NCBI GenBank assembly: GCA_017454295.1 | Contig: JAFTDF010000025.1 | Span: forward strand, 1-53,547 | Source of the DNA: Bacilli bacterium | GTDB lineage: Bacteria; Bacillota_I; Bacilli_A; RFN20; CAG-826 | Length of the DNA stretch: 53,547 nucleotides | Direction: 5' to 3' | In this document: positions 16,160 through 25,099 of the stretch, one piece after another | How the letters are laid out: each line of letters opens with the position of its first letter | Position numbering within the stretch: position 1 is the stretch's first letter | Notes under the pieces: model-generated | Told to the model about the DNA's origin: nothing | Databases searched by the model: none | The model's input: only the letters and a program-made list of their open reading frames with translations | Position numbers and translations under genes: made by a program

Positions 16160-16188
16160 ATTATGGCATAAGGGAGAATCGTTTTCAA
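16160..16188 (-). promoter_or_regulatory. Sigma-A promoter of the acyltransferase pair, leaderless start
   Basis: Minus strand: TTGAAA (16183-16188), exactly 17 nt, CATAAT (16160-16165). The next usable ATG (16149) lies 10 nt after the -10 box, with no ribosome binding site. Confidence 0.72.
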
Positions 16189-16226
16189 TTTCGGGCAAAG
16201 CGGTGGTAAAGCCGAGAGGATTTGAT

Positions 16227-16232
16227 TACAAT
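16227..16232 (+). promoter_or_regulatory. -10 box before the unknown gene at 16240
   Basis: TACAAT is followed by CTTCCCC and then ATG: 7 nt, with no Shine-Dalgarno. The -35 is weak (TGGTAA). Confidence 0.45.
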
Positions 16233-16239
16233 CTTCCCC

Positions 16240-17058
16240 ATGAACGCCAATGACATCTTTGCTTTGATTTCCCAAGACCTCGCTCGGGGCGACCTTGCCG
16301 CCTCGAAGGAAAAGTTCTTTGCGAATCGAACGATCCTTTACGAAGCCAACCCCTTACTGACGATGAAGACCAATTTCGAGCTCCGCTTCATCGCCGAGGA
16401 ATTCGAGGAAGCCTATCAAGACAACGAATTCTTCCAAGCCTTACCTTATGTGAGCCAGGAAGTGGAGGAATATCTCCGTGAATTGCCACGCCTGATCCGC
16501 GCCAATGAACTCGCCTCTTTCCAAAAGAAGCCGCGGGACGAGGAAGCCAATTTGAAATTGCTCGTTCCTTCCACCAAGTCGGAAGAGCTGCTCCTCGTCG
16601 TCACTTCCCTTGGCGAAGGGGACATCACCCCCTATGTGCCGGCTTTGGTGAATTTGCTGTTCGCTCCCGACGTCCATGACGATGTGAAGAGTTTTACCTT
16701 GATGCTGCTTTCCGCCAAAGGCATCGACCAAATGATCACGCTGCGCAAGCGGGGCGAGTGTTTCCAAGTCAACCCCGCCAAAATCGGACAGCCCTTTGGC
16801 AATGCCGATTACGACGCGATGAAAGAACGCCTCGCCAAAGAGAAAGACACCTCGCTTGGCGAGATCGGCCAACAACTCCTCGACCAATTCGCCTTAACCT
16901 TATATCCGCGCCGTCCCTTATTAGAAGAAGGCCTCGAAACCACCTACCAAGGGATTAGAGAACTGGCTGAGAGTTACCTTCGACCAGGCAAGGAAGCGGG
17001 CAAATATGGGCAGCAAATTGAGGACATCATCTCCGAAGTGCCGCCGCTAGAAATGTAA
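16240..17058 (+). CDS. Conserved hypothetical protein, all-helical (DUF3196-like?)
   Basis: From the ATG at 16240 (MNANDIFALISQDLARGD) the protein has 272 residues, no signal peptide and no membrane helix. It is helical and acidic, with an N-terminal part that looks like a short TPR-type repeat array (helices around 1-80) and a C-terminal helical part. Size and pattern recall the DUF3196 family of Mollicutes and related Bacilli, but I cannot confirm this. No catalytic motif is evident. It is transcribed alone from a probably leaderless promoter, divergent from the acyltransferases, and ends at its own terminator before tig. Confidence 0.6.
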   Translation: MNANDIFALISQDLARGDLAASKEKFFANRTILYEANPLLTMKTNFELRFIAEEFEEAYQDNEFFQALPYVSQEVEEYLRELPRLIRANELASFQKKPRDEEANLKLLVPSTKSEELLLVVTSLGEGDITPYVPALVNLLFAPDVHDDVKSFTLMLLSAKGIDQMITLRKRGECFQVNPAKIGQPFGNADYDAMKERLAKEKDTSLGEIGQQLLDQFALTLYPRRPLLEEGLETTYQGIRELAESYLRPGKEAGKYGQQIEDIISEVPPLEM

Positions 17059-17059
17059 G

Positions 17060-17086
17060 AAAGGGCTTTGCCCTTTTTCTTTTTTA
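17060..17086 (+). terminator. Rho-independent terminator
   Basis: AAAGGGC-TTT-GCCCTTT followed by a long T-rich run, right after the stop at 17058. Confidence 0.88.
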
Positions 17087-17123
17087 GCATCTCTTCCATT
17101 TTCCAAGCATTTTCAGTGGAACT

Positions 17124-17145
17124 CTATCATTAGATAGCGTATACT
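17124..17145 (+). promoter_or_regulatory. tig promoter region with dyad
   Basis: TATACT (17140-17145) is a probable -10. Directly upstream, CTATC-ATTA-GATAG (17124-17137) is a perfect 5-bp dyad in the -35/spacer region, where an operator would sit. It is not the CIRCE or CtsR consensus. Confidence 0.45.
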
Positions 17146-17173
17146 TTTACTCGCGTTTAAGAAGGAAGAAACT

Positions 17174-18445
17174 ATGAAAACGAACATCAAAACCCTTGAA
17201 CCGGGCAAAGTCCGCATCGAAGTCGACGTCGATTCCAAGAACTGGAAAGACGCCCAGGAGAAGGCCTTTAAGAAATTGGCCGCCAAAGTCTCCGTCCCCG
17301 GATTCCGTCCCGGCAAAGCCCCCGAGGCGATGCTCCGTGCCCGTGTCGATGGCAGCCGCATCCTCAATCAAGCCCTCGAGGATATCCTCTCCCCGACCTA
17401 TTCCGCGGCCGTGGTCGAGAACAAGCTCCGCCCCATGTACCAACCCAGCGTCGACGTCACCAAAGTCAGTGACACCGACCTCTCCCTCGCCTTTGAGGTG
17501 ATCCTCGTCCCCGAAGTCACCTTAGGCGAATACAAAGGCCTCCACGCCGAGAAGAAAGCGGTGGAAGTCACCGACGCCGATGTCTCCGCCGCCATCCAAA
17601 AACGGCTCGAAGGCAATGCCGACCTCGTCGTGGTCGAACGTCCCGCCAAACTCGGCGACACCGTCACCCTCGACTTCGAAGGCTTCGTCGATGGCGTCCC
17701 CTTCGATGGTGGCAAAGCCAACGACTACTCTTTGGAACTTGGCTCCAATAGCTTCGTCCCCGGCTTCGAAGATGCCCTCGTTGGCGTCTCCGCAGGTGAA
17801 GAAAAAGACGTCAACATCACCTTCCCCGAACAATACGTGGCCGAACTCGCCGGCAAACCCGCGACCTTCAAATGCCTCGTCCATGCCGTAAAGGAGAAAG
17901 CTATCCCGACCCTCTCCGACGAAGCCGTGAAGGATTTGGGCCTTGCCGATGTCGAAACCGTCGAAGCCCTCACCGAATACGAGAAGAAGAACCTCCTCAC
18001 CCAAAAGGAAAACGAAGCCCAGCGGGATTACTACACCGCCTTGGTGCAGCAAATCATCGATGGTTCCTCCGTCGTCATTTCTCCGGCCATCGTCGACGCC
18101 GAAGTCAAACAACAAGAAGAGAACACCCGTCACCAAGTCGAATCCAACGGGCTCACCTTCCAGCAATATCTCGAGATCACCGGCCAAACCGTCGAACAGC
18201 TCCGTGAGCAAATCCGCGGTGGTGCCGAAGCCAATCTCAAATCCTACCTCGTCATGGAGGAACTCTCCATTAAGGAGAAGCTCCTCGTCAGCGATGCCGA
18301 ACTCGATGTCGAGATCGCCAAACTCGCCGATCAATACAAGATGAAAGCCGAAGACGTCAAGAAGGCCCTGGGCAACCTCGAAGCTTACCGCGACAATCTC
18401 CGTCAGAAGAAACTTCAAGATTTCATCTTAGCGAACAATAACTAA
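17174..18445 (+). CDS. tig: Trigger factor, ribosome-associated chaperone and peptidyl-prolyl isomerase
   Basis: Binds near the ribosomal exit tunnel and helps new chains fold. The N-terminal ribosome-binding signature appears as VPGFRPGKAPEAM, followed by a central FKBP domain (GDTVTLDFEGFVDGVPFDGGKA to FKCLVHAVKEK) and a long helical C-terminal arm ending in LQDFILANN. The 423-residue length is typical. The start follows AAGGAAGA. It heads a tig-lon-engB unit; the clpX gene normally found between tig and lon in Bacillus is missing here, with only 32 nt between tig and lon. Confidence 0.97.
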   Translation: MKTNIKTLEPGKVRIEVDVDSKNWKDAQEKAFKKLAAKVSVPGFRPGKAPEAMLRARVDGSRILNQALEDILSPTYSAAVVENKLRPMYQPSVDVTKVSDTDLSLAFEVILVPEVTLGEYKGLHAEKKAVEVTDADVSAAIQKRLEGNADLVVVERPAKLGDTVTLDFEGFVDGVPFDGGKANDYSLELGSNSFVPGFEDALVGVSAGEEKDVNITFPEQYVAELAGKPATFKCLVHAVKEKAIPTLSDEAVKDLGLADVETVEALTEYEKKNLLTQKENEAQRDYYTALVQQIIDGSSVVISPAIVDAEVKQQEENTRHQVESNGLTFQQYLEITGQTVEQLREQIRGGAEANLKSYLVMEELSIKEKLLVSDAELDVEIAKLADQYKMKAEDVKKALGNLEAYRDNLRQKKLQDFILANNN

Positions 18446-18477
18446 TTCCAACCACACAAACGAAAGGAGGCTGGCAT

Positions 18478-20823
18478 ATGCGGAATGAGAACCCTTCCAA
18501 AACGATGCTGCGTTTACCTTTGCTTGTCTGTCGCGCCCTGGTCGTTTTCCCCGCGATGAGCGAGGAGATCGAAGTCGGACGCGACTTTTCCATGCAAGCG
18601 GTGCGTTTAGCATCGAGCCAAACCAATAACCTGATCTTCGTCGTCTCCCAAAAGAAGGAAGAAGACGAAAACCCGACCCCCGCCGATCTCTACCCGATCG
18701 GCACTTTGTGCCGTATTGTTTCCAGCAACGATAACGGAACCACCATCCGGATCCGCGTCGTCGGGAGCAAGCGCGTCGAATTCACCGACATCTCCGAAGA
18801 GCAAAACACCCTCTTCGCCACCGGGGAAACCATCGAATCCATCCCCCTTCCTAGCGAGGAAGAAGCCGCCTATACGAAAAAGATCCTCGATAAGATCTTC
18901 GCTAGCCGCGCCTTAGGCAACCAAATCCCGCGTGGGGCCATGGCCAGTTTCCGTAACGGCGGCAAAGCCGAAGACCTCGCCGATACCTTGGCCGTCTTCT
19001 TACCCTTAAACCTCGCGCAGCGTCAGGAACTTCTTGGCGAGCCTTCCGTGAAGGCCCGTTTGGACAAAGTCCTCGCTTTCATCGAGGAAAGCGAACAATC
19101 CATCGACTTGGAGAACAAGCTGGCCAACCGCGTCCGCGAATCCAGTGAGAAGCAGCAAAAGGAATACCTCCTCCGCGAGAAGATGAAAGCCATCAAGGAG
19201 GAGCTTGGTGAAGGCAAGGATAACGATCACTCCGAAGACGCCATCTTGCGTAAACTCGAAGAGAATCCCTATCCCGAAAACGTCAAAGCCAAAGTCAAAA
19301 GCGAGCTGCGTCGTTATTCGATGATGCCCGAATCCTCCCTCGAATCCTCCCTCATCATGTCCTATATCGACGTGTTGATGGGCGCCCCATGGTATCAAAA
19401 GACCGAGGATAACGAAGACCTCGACCATGTCCGCGAAGTTCTCGACGAAGACCATTATGGTCTTGTCAAGGTCAAAAAGCGCATCGTCGAATACCTCGCC
19501 GTGAAGAAGATGACGGGCAATCTCAAAGCCCCGATTCTTTGCTTCTATGGGCCGCCTGGATGCGGGAAGACCTCGCTTGGGCGTTCCATTGCCCGCGCTT
19601 TGGGTCGGAAGTTCTTCAAAGCGGCCTTAGGTGGTATCTCGGACGAATCTGAAATCCGCGGCCATCGCCGCACCTATGTCGGTTCCATGCCCGGACGTAT
19701 CATCCAAGGCATGACGAAGACCGGCGTCATCAACCCCGTGTTCCTCCTCGACGAAATCGATAAGGTCGGCGGAGGCTCCTACCGTGGCGATCCGGCGTCT
19801 GCCTTACTAGAAGTCCTCGACCCGGAACAAAACTTCGCCTTCAACGATAACTACCTCGAAGAACCCTATGATCTGAGCAATGTTTTGTTCATTGCCACGG
19901 CCAACTATCTCGAGAATGTTCCTGCGCCGCTTCGCGACCGTCTCGAACTCATCGAGGTTCCTTCCTATACCGAACTCGAGAAGATCAAAATCGCCAATGG
20001 CTTCTTGATTAAGAAGCAGTGCAAAGCCAATGGCTTGCAGGAAAGCGATATCGACTTCACCGAGGAGTCGATCAAGACCATGATCGAACATTACACCATG
20101 GAAGCCGGCGTCCGTCAGCTCGAACGTTTGGTGGCCTCCATCTGCCGGAAAGTGGTGGTTGATCTGTTTGCCCACCCCGAGATGGCCAAACCCGTCGTCA
20201 TTGACAAGGAAAAGGTCCACGAATACCTTGGCGTCGAGCTCTTCGAAGGCTCCAAAAAGGAGAAGGAGAACCAAATCGGCGTCGTCACCGGCCTTGCCTA
20301 TACCGAATTCGGGGGGGATATCCTACCCATCGAAGTCACCTATTTCCCCGGCAAAGGCGGACTCGTCCTCACCGGGAAGCTTGGCGATGTGATGAAGGAG
20401 AGCGCGACCATCGCCCTCGACTTCGTGCGCGCCAATGCGAAGAAATACGGCATCGATGACGAGATCTTCCAGAAAAACGACATCCATATCCACGTCCCCG
20501 AAGGCGCCGTCCCCAAGGATGGTCCTAGCGCCGGCGTGGCCATGACCACGGCCCTCATCTCCTGCCTCTCGGGCAAGAAGGTGGACGCTAACGTCGCCAT
20601 GACCGGGGAAGTCACCCTCCGAGGCAAAGCACTGCCCATCGGCGGTCTCCGCGAGAAATCCCTGGCCGCTTTACGCGCGGGCATCAAACGGATCATCGTC
20701 CCCATCGATAACAAAAAAGACGTCTCCGAACTGCCCGAGGAAGTCAAAGCCAATCTTGAGATTTCCTACATGAAATGCGTCGATGACGCCTTAGAAATCG
20801 CCTTGATCCCCTCGCAAGCATGA
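18478..20823 (+). CDS. lon: Lon protease, ATP-dependent
   Basis: A hexameric AAA+ serine protease that degrades misfolded and regulatory proteins in the cytoplasm. An N-terminal LON substrate domain and coiled coil precede Walker A GPPGCGKTSLG, Walker B FLLDEIDK, and a C-terminal protease domain with catalytic Ser in KDGPSAGVAM and Lys in the GGLREKSLAA segment. The 781-residue length is normal. The start at 18478 follows AAAGGAGG. It lies in an operon between tig and engB and overlaps engB by 4 nt (ATGA). Confidence 0.97.
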   Translation: MRNENPSKTMLRLPLLVCRALVVFPAMSEEIEVGRDFSMQAVRLASSQTNNLIFVVSQKKEEDENPTPADLYPIGTLCRIVSSNDNGTTIRIRVVGSKRVEFTDISEEQNTLFATGETIESIPLPSEEEAAYTKKILDKIFASRALGNQIPRGAMASFRNGGKAEDLADTLAVFLPLNLAQRQELLGEPSVKARLDKVLAFIEESEQSIDLENKLANRVRESSEKQQKEYLLREKMKAIKEELGEGKDNDHSEDAILRKLEENPYPENVKAKVKSELRRYSMMPESSLESSLIMSYIDVLMGAPWYQKTEDNEDLDHVREVLDEDHYGLVKVKKRIVEYLAVKKMTGNLKAPILCFYGPPGCGKTSLGRSIARALGRKFFKAALGGISDESEIRGHRRTYVGSMPGRIIQGMTKTGVINPVFLLDEIDKVGGGSYRGDPASALLEVLDPEQNFAFNDNYLEEPYDLSNVLFIATANYLENVPAPLRDRLELIEVPSYTELEKIKIANGFLIKKQCKANGLQESDIDFTEESIKTMIEHYTMEAGVRQLERLVASICRKVVVDLFAHPEMAKPVVIDKEKVHEYLGVELFEGSKKEKENQIGVVTGLAYTEFGGDILPIEVTYFPGKGGLVLTGKLGDVMKESATIALDFVRANAKKYGIDDEIFQKNDIHIHVPEGAVPKDGPSAGVAMTTALISCLSGKKVDANVAMTGEVTLRGKALPIGGLREKSLAALRAGIKRIIVPIDNKKDVSELPEEVKANLEISYMKCVDDALEIALIPSQA

Positions 20824-21383
20824 GTTTCACCAAAAGCAAATTCGCCATCTCCGTCGCCGATGTGGCCCTCCGTCCCAAAGACGGCAAGCCCTGCGTGCTT
20901 TTGATTGGCCGCAGCAACGTCGGCAAGTCGACCCTGATCAATGCCTTGACCGGGCAAAAGATCGCCTTTGCCTCGAAGAAGGCGGGGAAAACGAAATTGC
21001 TGAACTATTTCCTCATCGACGAACGGTTCTACCTGGTGGATGCCCCGGGCTATGGCTCGACGGATTTCGCCACGAAAGACACGATGCACTTCTCGAAGAT
21101 GATGGAAGAATATCTGCCGCTTCAGGAGGTGAAAGCGGTGGCTCTGCTGCTCGATCTTCGTCGCCCCATGGGAGAAGATGACCTGGCCTTCCTTCGTTAT
21201 TTGCAAGGAAGCGGCAAGAAATTGCTGATCATCCTCACCAAGGTGGACAAGATGAACCAAAGCGAGAAAGCCAAAGCCAAGGCGGAATTAGCCAAGGCGG
21301 GCATTACCACCTACCTTAGTTCCGACCTTAGCAAGGTCAATACCAACAAAATCGCCGAACTCATCGCCTCTAGCGCGAAATAG
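20820..21383 (+). CDS. engB: Ribosome biogenesis GTPase EngB (YsxC)
   Basis: A small GTPase required for assembly of the 50S subunit. G1 GRSNVGKST, G3 DAPGYG, G4 TKVDK and G5 SSDLS are all visible in 187 residues, the normal length. The ATG overlaps the lon stop codon, so it is translationally coupled. The lon-ysxC order is conserved in Bacilli. A long bidirectional terminator follows. Confidence 0.96.
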   Translation: MSFTKSKFAISVADVALRPKDGKPCVLLIGRSNVGKSTLINALTGQKIAFASKKAGKTKLLNYFLIDERFYLVDAPGYGSTDFATKDTMHFSKMMEEYLPLQEVKAVALLLDLRRPMGEDDLAFLRYLQGSGKKLLIILTKVDKMNQSEKAKAKAELAKAGITTYLSSDLSKVNTNKIAELIASSAK

Positions 21384-21390
21384 TAGACGA

Positions 21391-21451
21391 AAAGAAAGCC
21401 GGCTCGTTGAAGTGCGCCCGTTTCGGGGTTCACCTCAGTGCCGGCTCTTTT
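21391..21451. terminator. Long bidirectional terminator between engB and the TIR gene
   Basis: The outer stem GCCGGC/GCCGGC (21398-21403, 21440-21445) encloses TGAAGTG/CACCTCA and CCCG-TTT-CGGG, an interrupted stem almost 50 nt long. It is flanked by AAAGAAA on the left and TCTTTTATTT on the right, so it can stop both convergent transcripts. Confidence 0.85.
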
Positions 21452-24400
21452 ATTTCCCACGAATGGTGATGCCTTGCTTTACGGCAATCATGGGACGAAG
21501 GCCCGCGCCGATGTCCGCTTTGGCGCTGCCATCATAGATGAAGGGGCCGCCTGAGGAATTCTCCATCAGATAATGGGAATAGACTTTTCCGGCCTCGTTC
21601 ATCAGCCAATAGTATTTCCCGGCATCGGTGTTGCCAGAACGATTCACGCGATAGGTCGCATAATCTGAATAATTTGCCTTCGCTTCGGCACTAGGTAGGC
21701 GCTTCATGATTTCGATGTTGGGTACGACGATGGGGTCGGTATGGGTGGCCAACTGGGTTTTCCCATCGATGATGGTCTCGTAGTTATCACGCCAGGTGAT
21801 GGGCGCGTTGATGCGACTTGCTTCGGTTAGGGCAAGGGCGGGATGATCGTAAACGACCCCTTTCTCCGAAGAAGTGCCCCGTAAGGTCTTACGGACTTCG
21901 GAGTCCTCATAATCGTCACGCGGGACATTACGTTTTTCCGTGAAGTTATAGGAATAGCCGGAATAATCGATATCGATGACGTCAACGGAAAGTAAGAAGG
22001 TGACGTCATCGGGTTTGTCGATGGAGAAGACTTCTCCAGAGGAAGCGGCTTCTTCGGCGGTAAGGACCCGCCACAAAAGGGGTTTCCATTGGTAATAATC
22101 CCAGGTTTTGCCAAAACTGCCGGTGTAGCCGCGGCGGTATTTGACGCCTTGGTAGTCGAAATCGAAGTTTTGGATGTTCCCGGTGGTGGGCCGGTCCTTA
22201 TTGGCTTCGTCTAAGGCCTGAATGAGCGTCGCATCGGTGACTTTATCCTTAGGATAAGATCCATAATAGGCATAGGTCTTTCCGTTTTCGAGATAACCTT
22301 GGGGGACGGCGCAATTCGAGGAACCGAATTCGGCCTCGTAATGGAGGGTCACCTCCCCGGATTTGAAATTCCCTTTCAGCGTGGTGGATTTCCATTTCGA
22401 AAGGTATTGGCCCTCGGTGGGGGCTTTGAAGACCGGGACATAGGCGTCTTTTGTCCCATAGACGATATCTACGGGGGTTTGACCGCCGGCTTCGTAATGG
22501 AAGGTGGTTTTCGCGGAAGAACCCCTTGCTTCGAGGTACCCTTTGGCGAAAGCTTCGCCATCGATGCTGCCGGAAAGGAAGGATTGGCTCAGTTCGCTGG
22601 CCTTAAGATAATTGGCCGCATCCTCAAATTGGCCTAGTTCCGTTAATAGGGAATTCGCCCGTCCGAAATCCCCACGATTCATCGAGGAAATGGCATCCTC
22701 TTTTTGGGCTTGTTTGGCTTTGGTGGCGTTATCACCCCACCAGGAATAGGCGTTATAGGCAGCGGTGGCTTCTTCGTATTTGCCTTGGGCGAAGAGTTCA
22801 TCGGCGCGGTTACGGCTTGTGGCGGGTAAGATGCCCAAGAAGGTGCCAAGGATTCCGCTAGCGATCGCCACGATGAGGGCGGTGGAGATGGAGGCAATGA
22901 TCCGTTTCTTCTTCCGCTTGATAGCCTCTTTTTCCGCGGCGATGCGGGTTTTTAGGATTTTGCTTGCCTCGGCGCATCTTCCCGCCGCGTCGGAAGTGGA
23001 TTTGCACAATTCGTCTTGGGGAAGTTCGGGGCAAGGAGAGAGGGAATTCGAATTCGTCCAACGGGTCAATAGGCCACTAGCATCGTTTAAGCGAGTGATG
23101 GTGGCTTCGACGTTGCTAATTTCGTCAAGCGAGAATCCCTTCCGATACACCTGGAAGCGTTCGTAGACCGCGTTAACGGCATCGATGGTTCGCTGATAGG
23201 AGTCCTTGCGCTCCTTTAAATAGTCATCGATGAGGGCCTTCACTTCCGGGACATGACGGTATGGATATAGGGTTTTCAAGGCCTCCCCATACCTGCCGGT
23301 GGCGCGAACTTTTTCCTTGGCCTGAGCGATGAAGTTTTCCGCTAGTTTGGCGTCAAGATGAAGCCGGCACTGTTCAAAATAGGTCTTGGATTGGGCAAAG
23401 GGAATCAAATCATGGAAAAGCCCCGCCGCAGGACCATAATCCCCTTTCTTATAGAGGGCCTCGGCTTCAAAGTAGACGTGGTTACGGCATTGGGCGGCCC
23501 GGTTTTTCGCGTCTTTATAATCGCCTAAAGCATCGAAAGCGCGGGCGGCAGCAAGCCAATCCTGCTTGGTTTGCAGAAGCTTTTCGGCTTCGCCATAGCG
23601 CTTGGCAAGTTCGGCGTTTTTGGCGGCGATCGCGGCATCGTCGATCCGTTTCTGAATGGCCTTATTGGCGTTTTCGATGGTGTTTTTGACGCTTTTATCG
23701 CCAAACCGCATGGCTTTGGAGAGGAAACGGTCGTTGAGGTCGTGGGGTTTGGCCGCCTTTTCTAGCGCACCTTCGGTTTTGAGTTGGTGAATGGCAAGAT
23801 ATTGATAAAGATAAGCACGTCCATTTTGGGGATCGTGGTTTAAGACGTTTTCTAAGATTTCGCCCGCCTTGGGGAAATCTCCTTCTTCAAGAAGAAGACT
23901 GGCCCGGGTAAGCAAAGCATTCACATCCATTCCGGAAGGCACGACTTTGGGCATGGAAGGCTGCACTTGGCCAAGGACTTTTCGCGCCAAGGCTTCTTGT
24001 TCTTCTTCCTTGCGTTTCCTCGCCTCTTCGTTGAGCGGTTCCCCGCATTGGTGGCAGAAGAGGGTGCCCGGGGCGTTTTCGTGTTTGCATTTGGGACAAA
24101 CGATGGGTTTGGCTTCGGTGAGGGATTGGACACGAAGGATGAGGTCTTCCTCGTTTTGCACCCACTCGACGCCAGCGAAGGTTTCCTTTAAGAGGCGTTC
24201 AACAAGTAGCGGAAGCCGGCTTTCCCGAGGTTCAAGCAGATATTCCACCCGTCCCATTTGGGGGAGCTGGTGGAGGATATAGGGGAGTTCGAGTTTGATT
24301 GCATCGCAGCCGACGGAACGCGAAGCCTTCGAGGAGAGGAAGACGACGCATTTGCAATGGGCCATCGCCTCCTGCAGGGCGGACCAATAGTTCTCGCTAG

Positions 24401-25055
24401 CGCCTTTGCCATGGCGGAGGTTGCGGAAGGCGGCGAAGACGGTGAAGCCGTTGTCCTCGAGAAGATCGAGGATGCGGACGACGTCCTTTTGGTCTTTGGA
24501 GGAATAGCAAAGGAAGACGTCGCGGGGCAAAGAGGGCGTATAGAGCCCCTCCTCGAGTTTGAGGGCCTCGTCTTCGATCTGGGTGAGCCTCTCATAGGCC
24601 TCCTTTCCCTTGAAATGGGCTTCGACGAAGGTCTTGAGTGCCCCCACGTTGCGTAGCGTCAGGCTCATGATCATGAAGCGGAACACCTCCTCGGCGACGA
24701 AGGAGGGGACGTTAGCGGAAAGCAGATAATTGTTGACGGTGAGGGGATCCTCGTCGAGGGCGGCCACGTAGAACAGGCCCAAGGGATCGCTTTGGTCGAC
24801 GCGCAGCAAGGCCTGTGCTGCCTGGAGCATCGCCTTGGAATCGGGGTTGGGCCGATGGGAGAGGTCGTAGAGGAGCTTCTTGCAGTTGGAGTAGTAGGCG
24901 AGTTTCTCCTCCTCGATCAGGCCCTGCACCTCCTGGAGGATGGAACGGTCTTCCTCCTCGGTGTAAAAGGAGCCGCAGTGCTTACAGCGAAAACCACCGT
25001 TTTCTTTTTCGAGGGGTTCCCCGCAGCGGAGGCAGACGTAACGTTTGAGGGCCAT
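21450..25055 (-). CDS. TIR-domain transmembrane receptor-like protein (zinc ribbon, TIR, zinc ribbon, TPR, TM, DUF6273-like)
   Basis: 1201 residues, multi-domain. Residues 8-27 form a zinc ribbon (C8, C11, C24, C27). Residues 177-300 are a TIR domain: RDVFLCYSSKDQKD as strand A and box 1, a TVFAA strand, VVFLSSKASRS, and a candidate catalytic Glu at 256 in KLELPY. A second zinc ribbon uses C320, C323, C334 and C337. TPR-like helical repeats fill about 375-640. A strongly basic KRKKKR precedes one membrane helix (719-742). The outer part has one more TPR-like stretch (750-830), a Listeria-Bacteroides-type repeat (847-910), and a C-terminal region like DUF6273 (W-R-VL, LLSVDVID, EDSEVRKTLRG, LRPMIAVK). 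The positive-inside rule puts TIR in the cytosol. Bacterial TIR domains often degrade NAD+ or make NAD-derived signals; whether this is defence or signalling is unknown. It is a single gene among housekeeping genes, with a leaderless-type promoter. Confidence 0.85.
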   Translation of the reverse strand: MALKRYVCLRCGEPLEKENGGFRCKHCGSFYTEEEDRSILQEVQGLIEEEKLAYYSNCKKLLYDLSHRPNPDSKAMLQAAQALLRVDQSDPLGLFYVAALDEDPLTVNNYLLSANVPSFVAEEVFRFMIMSLTLRNVGALKTFVEAHFKGKEAYERLTQIEDEALKLEEGLYTPSLPRDVFLCYSSKDQKDVVRILDLLEDNGFTVFAAFRNLRHGKGASENYWSALQEAMAHCKCVVFLSSKASRSVGCDAIKLELPYILHQLPQMGRVEYLLEPRESRLPLLVERLLKETFAGVEWVQNEEDLILRVQSLTEAKPIVCPKCKHENAPGTLFCHQCGEPLNEEARKRKEEEQEALARKVLGQVQPSMPKVVPSGMDVNALLTRASLLLEEGDFPKAGEILENVLNHDPQNGRAYLYQYLAIHQLKTEGALEKAAKPHDLNDRFLSKAMRFGDKSVKNTIENANKAIQKRIDDAAIAAKNAELAKRYGEAEKLLQTKQDWLAAARAFDALGDYKDAKNRAAQCRNHVYFEAEALYKKGDYGPAAGLFHDLIPFAQSKTYFEQCRLHLDAKLAENFIAQAKEKVRATGRYGEALKTLYPYRHVPEVKALIDDYLKERKDSYQRTIDAVNAVYERFQVYRKGFSLDEISNVEATITRLNDASGLLTRWTNSNSLSPCPELPQDELCKSTSDAAGRCAEASKILKTRIAAEKEAIKRKKKRIIASISTALIVAIASGILGTFLGILPATSRNRADELFAQGKYEEATAAYNAYSWWGDNATKAKQAQKEDAISSMNRGDFGRANSLLTELGQFEDAANYLKASELSQSFLSGSIDGEAFAKGYLEARGSSAKTTFHYEAGGQTPVDIVYGTKDAYVPVFKAPTEGQYLSKWKSTTLKGNFKSGEVTLHYEAEFGSSNCAVPQGYLENGKTYAYYGSYPKDKVTDATLIQALDEANKDRPTTGNIQNFDFDYQGVKYRRGYTGSFGKTWDYYQWKPLLWRVLTAEEAASSGEVFSIDKPDDVTFLLSVDVIDIDYSGYSYNFTEKRNVPRDDYEDSEVRKTLRGTSSEKGVVYDHPALALTEASRINAPITWRDNYETIIDGKTQLATHTDPIVVPNIEIMKRLPSAEAKANYSDYATYRVNRSGNTDAGKYYWLMNEAGKVYSHYLMENSSGGPFIYDGSAKADIGAGLRPMIAVKQGITIRGK

Positions 25056-25066
25056 AGTTAAACATA

Positions 25067-25094
25067 ACTATAACACCCTGCTGATTTCCCGCAA
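25067..25094 (-). promoter_or_regulatory. Promoter of the TIR gene, probably leaderless
   Basis: Minus strand: TTGCGG (25089-25094), 16 nt, TATAGT (25067-25072), then 11 nt to the ATG with no ribosome binding site in the gap. Confidence 0.6.
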
Positions 25095-25099
25095 ATTAA

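Noticed and set aside
17522..18418. 298-codon minus-strand frame over tig
   Set aside because: Trigger factor domains are clear on the plus strand; the antisense product is an acidic, Phe/Gly-rich shadow.
21450..25055. Calling the TIR gene an anti-phage system
   Set aside because: No partner genes, no defence genes nearby, flanked by core housekeeping genes; the evidence supports only a TIR receptor-like protein.
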